A stretch of DNA of 7,286 nt. Origin: Treponema sp. Its GTDB lineage: Bacteria > Spirochaetota > Spirochaetia > Treponematales > Breznakiellaceae. The position numbers and the translations under genes are program-made. The stretch is taken from the NCBI GenBank assembly GCA_031259035.1, contig JAIRLZ010000260.1, positions 1-7,286 on the forward strand, read 5' to 3'. Of the stretch, positions 1-5,369 are shown in pieces. Numbering within the stretch: position 1 is the first letter of the stretch; each line of letters opens with the position of its first letter. Below the pieces are notes generated by a model. The model saw only the letters and a list, made by a program, of their open reading frames with translations. It was not told the DNA's origin and searched no databases.

Positions 1-75
1 GGTTGAGGAATGGTCTACCCGCCTTGGGCGGTCAGCCCGTGATGCACGGTTGTGTTGTTTGTAATTGGGGGTTTG

Positions 76-89
76 CCCCCCCCCCCCCC
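76..89 (+). repeat. Poly-C homopolymer, 14 C, upstream of first copy
   Basis: This is an uninterrupted run of 14 C, 128 nt before the ATG at 218. It is preceded by GGGGGTTTG (67-75), so its first five C can form a 5-bp stem with 67-71. An equal run of 14 C occurs 129 nt before the start of the paralogue (2668-2681). Homopolymers this long are prone to slipped-strand mispairing, and in Treponema homopolymers upstream of surface-antigen genes are known to tune expression. The tract is non-coding here, so length changes would act on transcription or leader folding, not on frame. The exact count in any single read set is uncertain. Confidence 0.9.
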
Positions 90-106
90 ACCCAGCCACA
101 CTCTGT

Positions 107-134
107 AAGAGAGAGAAAAACACTTCTCTCTCTT
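107..134 (+). promoter_or_regulatory. 11-bp leader hairpin downstream of poly-C
   Basis: AAGAGAGAGAA (107-117) pairs perfectly with TTCTCTCTCTT (124-134) around the loop AAACAC. Only TTGTT follows, not a proper U-run, so a terminator is possible but weak. The corresponding place in the second copy's leader also folds (2692-2720) with different stem bases but a shared AAAACAC core, which favours a conserved structure. TTGTTA (135-140) lies 17 nt before TGAAAT (158-163) and could be a weak promoter, but that spacing is not kept in the second copy. Confidence 0.5.
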
Positions 135-204
135 TTGTTAAAATTGTTCAGGCGGCTTGAAATGCGCCTAAAGCGCACGGCGTTACGACAACTTCTTGCA
201 AGAC

Positions 205-211
205 AAGGAGA
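205..211 (+). promoter_or_regulatory. Ribosome binding site of the broken copy
   Basis: AAGGAGA lies 6 nt before ATG 218. The same element with the same spacing precedes the intact paralogue. An in-frame stop at 158-160 with no start codon between it and 218 confirms ATG 218 as the start. Confidence 0.85.
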
Positions 212-1282
212 AAGTCTATGGAAAAAGAAGCCCAGCGTCCAGTTATTAGAGTGGTGGAAGAGAAGTGCGTCAATTGCCACCGGTGCATTATGGTGTGTCC
301 GGTTAAAATGTGCAACAACGGCTCAGGAGACATAATAGATCATCACCCGGAACTATGCATCGGGTGTGGCGAGTGTATAAGTGCATGCGCTCACGGGGCG
401 CGCGTCGGCATCGATGATTTCGAGCTTTTCATGGACGACCTGAAAAAAGGCGAGAAGATCGTCGCCATCGTGGCGCCGGCCGTCGCCGCGAGCTTTGAGG
501 GGGACTACCTTAAGGTGAACGGATTCCTCAAGTCATTTGACGTGAGCTTCGGCGCGGAACTTACAGTCAAGTCATACCTCGCCTATATGAAAGTCCACGA
601 ACCCCTCCATAGTCGTAGCCCTGCCCTGCCCTACCCTCGTGTCTTTCATCGAAATGTACCGCCCCGAGCTTATCCCGTATCTTGCCCCGGCGGATAGTCC
701 CATGCTCCACACCATGAAGATGATCAAACGCTTCTATCCCCAATATAAGAACCACCGGATCGCGGCCATAAGTCCGTGCTATTCCAAGCGGCGGGAATTT
801 GACGCGGTTGGCATGGGCGACTATAACGTGACGTTCCAGTCGATACAGCGTTATTTTGACGAATCCGGCAAGAGCATAGGCGCCTATCCCGCCGTGGAGT
901 ACGACAACCCGCCTGCGGAACGGGCGGTGGTGTTTTCCAGTCCCGGCGGGCTTATGCGCACCCTGCAACGCTACGACGACGAGATTACCAGTTATACCCG
1001 CAAGATTGAAGGACCCCACGAGGTCTACCGCTACCTTGCGTATCTTGGAGATTCTTTAAATTTAAAGCAAGGCAAGGCGCCGGTCTACAAGATCATCGAC
1101 TGCCTCAATTGCTCCATGGGCTGCAACGGCGGTCCCGGAACCATGAATCGCAACAAGCATCTCGACGATGTGGAATATTTTGTAGAACAGCGGCAACGGG
1201 AGATGCGAAAAAAATACCAACCCGCCACCTTGTTGCAGAAACTTTTCAGCCGGGGCAAGCTGGAAAAGATGCTTGACACGTA

Positions 1283-1367
1283 TTGGGAAGCGGGTTTATA
1301 CCGGCGTTCCTATACGGATAGGTCGGCGCTATTTAGAGAACGAGTGAAAGACCCAAGCGCGTCCGCG
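1283..1367 (+). repeat. Near-identical patch shared with 3887-3971
   Basis: 83 of 85 bases match the paralogue at 3887-3971, including synonymous positions. The next 45 bases (1368-1412 versus 3972-4016) share only 25 positions. The abrupt change looks like a gene-conversion tract covering the segment before the Fe-S domain. Confidence 0.7.
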
Positions 1368-1412
1368 CTTGAAGCTATGTTTAGGACCATGCATAAAGAG
1401 AATCCGGTTAAT

Positions 1413-1462
1413 CGCCTCAACTGCGGGGCCTGCGGATATAGGAGTTGCGAGCAAATGGCGAC
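1413..1462 (+). repeat. Near-identical patch shared with 4017-4066
   Basis: 49 of 50 bases match the paralogue at 4017-4066, over the first three cysteines of the four-cysteine Fe-S domain. Strong protein constraint alone would not keep the synonymous sites identical. Confidence 0.7.
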
Positions 1463-2304
1463 CGCCATTATCAACGGACTTAACAAGCCCGAAAATTGCC
1501 GGCATTATCAAGAAATTGAAAAAGAACCTCGCGCCAATGAAAAGAGCGCGCGGATGATCCGGCAGGTCTATGAGCATACCCTTAAAGAGATGCATAAAAA
1601 CAAAAACGGCATCGAAGCCCTATCCAGCCAAATCAATGAAACCGTGGATTATGTGTCGCGTTCATCTCAAGCTATAAAGCTGATGGTGGAAAACATCCGC
1701 TCCATCCACGAGAATCTGGATCACAACGCCCAAACCGTACTGAAATTGAACGCGTCCTCAGCGGACGGGAAGGAGCGGCTGAACAAGATCGGGGAAATCA
1801 TAGACCATGTGGCTGAACAATCAGACATCCTCATTGATACGTGTAAGGTAATCGGGGGTATTGCGGATGAAACCAATATTTTGGGCATAAACGCGGCGAT
1901 TGAGGCGGCCCACGCGGAGGACGCTATCGGCAAAGGCTTTGCGGTGGTTGCCTCTGAGATACGCAAGTTGGCGGACAATCCCAGGCGGCAGGCGGTGAAA
2001 ACAACCGACAACCTAAACAGCATCAAAACGCTTATTGACACGTCAAAGAAATTTTCCGTCTATGCGCAGGAACAATTCAACCAGATGGCGGTTCTTATTG
2101 ACACGGTAAAGAACGAAGAATTGTCCATCCAAAACGCCATGTCCACCCATGACGCCGGAGGAAGCCAAGTGTTGGAGGCGTTGAATGAAATAAACGTCTT
2201 GATTGGGAAGATCAAGGACACCTCCGCAACATTGCTCGCGTCAGGAGAGGCGGTCATTCAGGACGTCAGTTCGCTTAAAAACATGTAAAGAAAAGAAGAA
2301 TGAA

Positions 2305-2322
2305 CCCCGCTGAACGGCGGGG
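2305..2322 (+). terminator. 3' hairpin after the broken copy
   Basis: CCCCGC (2305-2310) pairs with GCGGGG (2317-2322) around TGAACG, starting 17 nt after the stop codon. No U-run follows, so it may be an inefficient terminator or an RNA 3'-end stabiliser. The same CCCCGC/GCGGGG stem follows the second copy (4934-4952), so the duplicated unit includes its 3' end. Confidence 0.5.
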
Positions 2323-2398
2323 AGGTAAACGCCGCATTACATCATGCGACATACATTATGGGACTGTTCCAAACTAATTATTATTGCATCGCGAAGAG

Positions 2399-2427
2399 TT
2401 GACTTGTTATAGATACTGCGTTATACT
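2399..2427 (+). promoter_or_regulatory. Sigma70-type promoter of the intact sensor gene
   Basis: TTGACT (2399-2404) and TATACT (2422-2427) are separated by exactly 17 nt, each matching the consensus at five of six positions. Transcription would start near 2433-2435, giving a leader of about 375 nt before ATG 2811. A weaker alternative lies closer to the gene: TAGACT (2625-2630), 17 nt, TAATAA (2648-2653). It would place the poly-C tract about 8 nt into the transcript. Confidence 0.65.
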
Positions 2428-2550
2428 ATCAACGTAAATTTTTTTACCGGAAACGTCGTTTCCGTATCCCAGACGCTTGAGCGTTAAAATGAACCTTCCC
2501 GCTCTGAAGGGCGCGGTATCTGCGTTAGGAACTGTATTATCTGTGAGGTC

Positions 2551-2589
2551 GCCGCCGTTCTTTGTTGGCGGCGCCATCGGCGGCGCCAA
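2551..2589 (+). promoter_or_regulatory. Mutually exclusive GC hairpins in the leader
   Basis: GCCGCC (2551-2556) can pair with GGCGGC at 2567-2572 or with its direct repeat at 2579-2584. A competing fold pairs TTGGCG (2565-2570) with CGCCAA (2584-2589) and CGCC with GGCG inside it, leaving a 3-nt ATC loop and one G-G mismatch. The alternatives cannot coexist, as in attenuator-type switches. No U-run follows, so if it switches anything it is not a simple intrinsic terminator. Confidence 0.4.
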
Positions 2590-2667
2590 TGCTAACCGCC
2601 CTAAAGGGTATACTTGGCGCAGTATAGACTCCACTGCGAATAAGGAGTAATAATCATGGCGGTAATA

Positions 2668-2681
2668 CCCCCCCCCCCCCC
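2668..2681 (+). repeat. Poly-C homopolymer, 14 C, upstream of intact copy
   Basis: This run of 14 C lies 129 nt before ATG 2811. It mirrors the 14-C run 128 nt before the first copy, although the bases on its left flank are unrelated. It is non-coding for the downstream gene. It may change length by slippage and so alter expression, which is an inference. Confidence 0.9.
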
Positions 2682-2691
2682 ATGTCTTGCG

Positions 2692-2720
2692 CAAGGGATA
2701 AAACACCTCGATCCCCCTTG
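2692..2720 (+). promoter_or_regulatory. Leader hairpin with AAAACAC core
   Basis: CAAGGGAT (2692-2699) pairs with ATCCCCCTTG (2711-2720) with two extra C bulged. The loop begins AAAACAC, the same motif that sits in the loop of the first copy's hairpin (107-134). The palindrome CTTGCGCAAG (2686-2695) overlaps the left arm and offers a competing fold. Confidence 0.4.
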
Positions 2721-2736
2721 TTACAGTGTCGCCGAC

Positions 2737-2810
2737 GGCGGCTTGAATCCTTCCGATGCGCCTAAAGATCACGGCGTTACGACACCCTCGCAAGAATAAG
2801 GAGAAAGTTT
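2737..2810 (+). repeat. Conserved proximal leader shared with 151-217
   Basis: Both leaders contain GGCGGCTTGAA, then ATGCGCCTAAAG, then CACGGCGTTACGACA, then AAGGAGAAAGT just before the start codon. The second copy has eight extra bases after the first block. CGCC and GGCG in the middle blocks can pair in both copies (165-168 with 179-182 in the first). This shows that the duplication included the leader. Confidence 0.75.
2798..2804 (+). promoter_or_regulatory. Ribosome binding site of the intact sensor gene
   Basis: AAGGAGA lies 6 nt before ATG 2811. The upstream frame is closed by a stop at 2763-2765 with no start codon in between, which fixes the start. Confidence 0.9.
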
Positions 2811-4928
2811 ATGGAAAAGAAAACCCCGCGTCAAATTATCAAAGTGGTAAAAGAGAAATGCGTCAATTGCCACCGGTGTATCATGGTATGCCCGGTTAAA
2901 ATGTGCAATGACGGCTCTGGCGACATAATAGATCACCATTCTGAATTATGCATCGGCTGCGGCGAGTGCGTCGCCGCCTGCGCCCACGGCGCCCGCGTCG
3001 GCATCGACGATTTCAACCAGTTTATGGAAGACCTCCGCAACGGCGCGGACATCGTCGCCATCGTCGCCCCGGCCGTCGCGTCAAGTTTTGAAGGCGCCTA
3101 CCTCAGGGTGAACGGATTTCTGAAGTCACTGGGGGTTAAAGCCGTCTTTGACGTGAGCTTCGGCGCGGAGTTGACCGTCAAGTCCTACCTCGCCTACATG
3201 AAAGCCGCAAATTCCTCTCTCATCATAGCCCAGCCCTGCCCCACCATCGTGTCCTTCATCGAAATGTACCGTCCGGATCTCATCCCCTATCTCGCGCCGG
3301 TGGACAGCCCCATGCTTCATACAATGAAAATGATACGGCGCTTCTATCCCCAATATAAGCGCCACCGGATCGCGGCGATAAGCCCCTGTTATTCCAAGCG
3401 GCGGGAGTTTGACGCGACGGGCGTCGGCGATTACAACGTGGCGTTCAGGTCACTACAGCGGCATCTTGATGATTCAGGGGCGGCCATACGCGACTATCCC
3501 GCGGAGGAGTACGACAATCCGCCCGCGGAGCGGGGCGTGCTGTTTCCAAATCCCGGCGGGCTTATGCGCACCCTGCAACGCTATGACAACGATGTCGCCA
3601 ACTACACCAGAAAGATAGAGGGACCTCAAGAAATCTACCCCTATCTTGTCTATCTAGCGGACTTCATTAAACGGGGCGACACGCCGGTCTACAAGCTCGT
3701 CGACTGCCTCAATTGTTCCACAGGCTGCAACGGGGGGCCGGCCACGTTAAATCAAAACAAGTATTTCGACGATCTGGAGCGTTTTACGGAGCGGCGGAAT
3801 AAAGAGGCGCGCGAGCTATATCGGAACGCCGGCGTCGCGCGGAAATTCTTCAAGAAGAACAATCTTGAGAAGATTCTCAACCGGCATTGGGAAGCGGGTT
3901 TATACCGGCGTTCCTATACGGACCGGTCGGCGCTATTTAGAGAACGAGTGAAAGACCCAAGCGCGTCCGCGATTGAAGCCACACTTGCCGCCATGTATAA
4001 GAAGGACAAGAATGACCGCCTCAACTGCGGGGCCTGCGGATATAGGAGTTGCGAGCAGATGGCGACGGCCATCATCAATGGGCTTAACAAGCCTGACAAT
4101 TGCCGGCATTATAAAGAAATTGAAAGTGAACTGAGGGCGAATGAAGAGACCTCGCGCCTGCTTAACCAGGTCTACGAACACACTCTTGAGGAGATGCATA
4201 AGAACAGAAACGGAATTGAAGCCCTGACCATGCAGATAGGAGGGGCTGCGGACTACGTGTTGCGCTCCTCCCAAGCCATAGAGCGGATGGTGGAAAACAT
4301 CAAATCCATTCGGGGAAACCTGGATCACAACGCGGAGACCTCGCTGGAATTGAACGCCTCCTCAACGGAGGGGAAGGAGCGGCTCTATAAAATTGGTGAG
4401 ATCATTGATCATGTGGCTCAACAATCGAACGTTCTCATAGAGAGTTGCAAGGTGATCGGGGATATTGCGGATGAGACGAACATTCTTGGAATGAACGCGG
4501 CGATTGAGGCCGCGCACGCCGGGGAGCATATAGGCAAAGGGTTCGCGGTGGTGGCCGGGGAGATCCGCAAACTGGCGGACAATTCTAGGCGGCAGGCGGT
4601 GGCCATAACCGGCAATTTGAGGAGCATCAAAAGCCTTATTGACACGTCAAAAGAATCCGCTGACCATGCGCGGGAGCAATTTGAGCGGATGGCGGCTCTT
4701 ATTGACACGGTGAAAACCGAGGAGTTGTCCATACAAAACGCTATGTCAATCCACGATTCCGGGGGGAGCGAAGTGTTGGACGCGCTGGTTCAAATAAAAA
4801 CCTTGATTGGGAACATCAAGGACACCTCGACGGCGTTGCTGGAGTCCGGGGAGGCGGTGATTCAGAACATCAATTCGCTTAAAAATATACGGGAACATGC
4901 CATGAAAGCGCATCAGGAAAAAACGTGA
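2811..4928 (+). CDS. Soluble [FeFe]-hydrogenase-like H2/redox sensor fused to methyl-accepting signalling domain
   Basis: 705 residues. The N-terminal ferredoxin domain has two [4Fe-4S] motifs (C17/C20/C23/C27 and C47/C50/C53/C57). Residues about 80-330 form the H-cluster domain, with FDVSFGAEL at 113-121. Its three signature loops are QPCPT (C143), SPCYSK (C193, K196) and CSTGC (C302, C306), so all four H-cluster ligands are present. The cysteine that normally precedes C143 and relays protons is Pro142. A third Fe-S domain (CX2CX4CX16C: C406, C409, C414, C431) follows. After a coiled-coil stretch (about 435-540) comes the chemoreceptor hairpin tip, with IADETNILGMNAAIEAA at 552-568 and GKGFAVVAGEIRKLADN following. 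No signal peptide, membrane segment or HAMP domain is visible, so it should act in the cytoplasm, probably signalling to CheA/CheW. A sensory rather than catalytic role is inferred from this architecture; the ligand could be H2 or redox state. Assembly would need HydEFG, which are not in the window. Confidence 0.88.
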   Translation: MEKKTPRQIIKVVKEKCVNCHRCIMVCPVKMCNDGSGDIIDHHSELCIGCGECVAACAHGARVGIDDFNQFMEDLRNGADIVAIVAPAVASSFEGAYLRVNGFLKSLGVKAVFDVSFGAELTVKSYLAYMKAANSSLIIAQPCPTIVSFIEMYRPDLIPYLAPVDSPMLHTMKMIRRFYPQYKRHRIAAISPCYSKRREFDATGVGDYNVAFRSLQRHLDDSGAAIRDYPAEEYDNPPAERGVLFPNPGGLMRTLQRYDNDVANYTRKIEGPQEIYPYLVYLADFIKRGDTPVYKLVDCLNCSTGCNGGPATLNQNKYFDDLERFTERRNKEARELYRNAGVARKFFKKNNLEKILNRHWEAGLYRRSYTDRSALFRERVKDPSASAIEATLAAMYKKDKNDRLNCGACGYRSCEQMATAIINGLNKPDNCRHYKEIESELRANEETSRLLNQVYEHTLEEMHKNRNGIEALTMQIGGAADYVLRSSQAIERMVENIKSIRGNLDHNAETSLELNASSTEGKERLYKIGEIIDHVAQQSNVLIESCKVIGDIADETNILGMNAAIEAAHAGEHIGKGFAVVAGEIRKLADNSRRQAVAITGNLRSIKSLIDTSKESADHAREQFERMAALIDTVKTEELSIQNAMSIHDSGGSEVLDALVQIKTLIGNIKDTSTALLESGEAVIQNINSLKNIREHAMKAHQEKT

Positions 4929-4933
4929 GAAAT

Positions 4934-4952
4934 CCCCGCAAAAATGGCGGGG
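4934..4952 (+). terminator. 3' hairpin after the intact sensor gene
   Basis: CCCCGC (4934-4939) pairs with GCGGGG (4947-4952) around AAAAATG, starting 5 nt after the stop. It is homologous to the hairpin after the first copy but has a different loop. There is no U-run, so termination efficiency is uncertain. Confidence 0.5.
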
Positions 4953-4957
4953 GTCTA

Positions 4958-4980
4958 AAAGATTTCTCCTTGAAATCTTT
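4958..4980 (+). terminator. AT-rich 9-bp hairpin following the 3' GC hairpin
   Basis: AAAGATTTC (4958-4966) pairs perfectly with GAAATCTTT (4972-4980) around TCCTT. The last three U of the stem could serve as a poor tail. Together with the GC hairpin just before it, this may form a tandem terminator. Confidence 0.4.
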
Positions 4981-5020
4981 GTGTATGCGGGGAGCGAATC
5001 CTCCGCGCCCCAGTTTTTAG

Positions 5021-5036
5021 CCCCGAAGAGACGGGG
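5021..5036 (+). repeat. Small GC hairpin in intergenic region
   Basis: CCCCG (5021-5025) pairs with CGGGG (5032-5036) around AAGAGA. No function is assigned. It lies in the gene-free stretch 4929-5369. Confidence 0.35.
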
Positions 5037-5080
5037 AATGAAACCGAGATTACGCCGCTTTTTCCCGCTACATCTAAGGC

Positions 5081-5124
5081 GGCTTTCCCAAAACTGACGT
5101 CCTGGTGCGCGTTTTGGGAAAGCC
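5081..5124. repeat. 14-bp perfect inverted repeat, 16-nt spacer
   Basis: GGCTTTCCCAAAAC (5081-5094) is the exact reverse complement of GTTTTGGGAAAGCC (5111-5124). The spacer contains the palindrome GACGTC. It can form a stable stem-loop on either strand but has no U-tail. It could be a dispersed intergenic repeat, a small MITE-like element or a protein-binding site. The minus strand is open across it (4955-5185), but no recognisable protein results. Confidence 0.7.
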
Positions 5125-5156
5125 TCGTTATAGAAATAATATCAATGCGGCTCAAA

Positions 5157-5179
5157 GGGGGAGGTTTCTCCCGCCTCCC
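5157..5179 (+). repeat. Purine/pyrimidine hairpin GGGGGAGG / CCTCCC
   Basis: GGGAGG (5159-5164) can pair with CCTCCC (5174-5179), or GGGAG can pair with the nearer CTCCC (5168-5172). No U-run follows. From 5182 to 5311 the sequence becomes AT-rich and I see nothing further in it before the promoter. Confidence 0.3.
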
Positions 5180-5311
5180 GCACAATGTTCCTTCATGCCG
5201 GCAAACTATGGCAATTCTTTTGATATTAGATTCGAGACAGCAACCTTAGATTTAATTGGACTAACAGAGGCGCGTGTTTTCTTTTCATTTATCCCGCATT
5301 TTCAATAGCCC

Positions 5312-5340
5312 TTGCGCAAGCAAATCAAACAGGCTATACT
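5312..5340 (+). promoter_or_regulatory. Sigma70-type promoter of the nrdG-like gene
   Basis: TTGCGC (5312-5317) and TATACT (5335-5340) are separated by 17 nt. The -10 is strong, while the -35 keeps only TTG. The expected start near 5346-5348 gives a leader of about 23 nt, which supports initiation at ATG 5370 or 5379 and excludes the in-frame ATG at 5274. The -35 overlaps the palindrome CTTGCGCAAG (5311-5320). Confidence 0.6.
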
Positions 5341-5347
5341 GGCAAAC

Positions 5348-5361
5348 TCCGGCTTGCCGGA
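5348..5361 (+). promoter_or_regulatory. Short hairpin in the nrdG-like 5' leader
   Basis: TCCGG (5348-5352) pairs with CCGGA (5357-5361) around CTTG, ending 8 nt before ATG 5370. No good Shine-Dalgarno sequence is visible, so the hairpin may influence ribosome access. This is speculative. Confidence 0.35.
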
Positions 5362-5369
5362 ACTTTGAG

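Larger units (their letters stand above)
1..217 (+). promoter_or_regulatory. 5' leader region of the first hydrogenase/chemoreceptor copy
   Basis: I see no convincing gene here. The stretch contains a small GC hairpin (CCGCC at 19-23 with GGCGG at 27-31, possibly the end of an upstream unit), a G5/C5 pairing option (67-71 with 76-80), a 14-C homopolymer (76-89), an 11-bp hairpin (107-134), and from 151 onward a block closely matching the leader of the second copy (2737-2810). Short open frames crossing it on both strands show no protein-like character. No convincing promoter is visible. If this copy follows the second one, transcription would start left of the window, about 375 nt before the start codon. 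Confidence 0.5.
218..2288 (+). pseudogene. Frameshifted [FeFe]-hydrogenase-like sensor / chemoreceptor fusion
   Basis: This is a paralogue of the gene at 2811-4928, of about 689 residues once the frame is restored. As written, translation from ATG 218 leaves the frame after residue 125 and stops at 695-697 (159 residues). The remaining frame is open to 2286-2288. Against the intact copy there is one extra base, most simply an additional A in the AAA at 590-592; removing it restores an LPCPTL H-cluster motif. Six codons are also missing at 535/536, just before the FDVSFGAEL strand. All predicted cluster cysteines survive, but the chemoreceptor tip has drifted: AHAGEH is AHAEDA and LADNS is LADNP. 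The C-terminus is 12 residues shorter, ending SLKNM. A GTG at 639 could in principle restart translation, but no ribosome site is evident. No slippery site for the required +1 shift is visible, so programmed frameshifting is unlikely. A sequencing error could explain the frameshift but not the six-codon deletion. Confidence 0.8.
2434..2810 (+). promoter_or_regulatory. Long, highly structured 5' leader of the intact sensor gene
   Basis: If the promoter at 2399-2427 is used, this untranslated leader folds into a series of hairpins: CGGAAAC/GTTTCCG (2448-2464), ACGC/GCGT with a TTGA loop (2473-2484), CGCTC/GGGCG (2500-2513), a GC-rich switchable pair (2551-2589), CGCAGT/ACTGCG (2618-2638), the 14-C tract (2668-2681), and a hairpin with an AAAACAC core (2692-2720). 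The final 74 nt match the first copy's leader. I do not recognise a known riboswitch class. The minus strand is open across 2407-2793, but a real gene there is not well supported. Confidence 0.5.

Noticed and set aside
32..280. Minus-strand open frame across the first leader
   Set aside because: Its glycine run is just the poly-C tract read backwards, and its resemblance to the second leader's antisense frame follows from leader homology alone.
590..697. Programmed ribosomal frameshifting in the first copy
   Set aside because: Reaching the downstream frame needs a +1 shift. No slow codon, stop codon at the shift site or known +1 signal is present, and a six-codon deletion lies next to it.
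639..2288. Independent gene of 549 codons from GTG 639
   Set aside because: It begins mid-way through the H-cluster domain, lacks a ribosome site, and aligns end to end with the C-terminal part of the intact paralogue, so it is the displaced frame of a broken gene.
2439..2464. T7 run beside the CGGAAAC/GTTTCCG hairpin as an intrinsic terminator
   Set aside because: The T-run precedes the stem on the plus strand and would be an A-run after it on the minus strand, so neither strand has the stem-then-U order.
4955..5185. Minus-strand 76-codon open frame in the intergenic region
   Set aside because: It runs through the inverted repeats and hairpins, has no ribosome site or recognisable domain, and shares the region with an equally implausible plus-strand frame (5105-5308).
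5274..5369. Longer version of the nrdG-like gene starting at ATG 5274
   Set aside because: The added 32 residues are not family-like, and a sigma70-type promoter (5312-5340) lies inside the extension, so the transcript would begin after that ATG.
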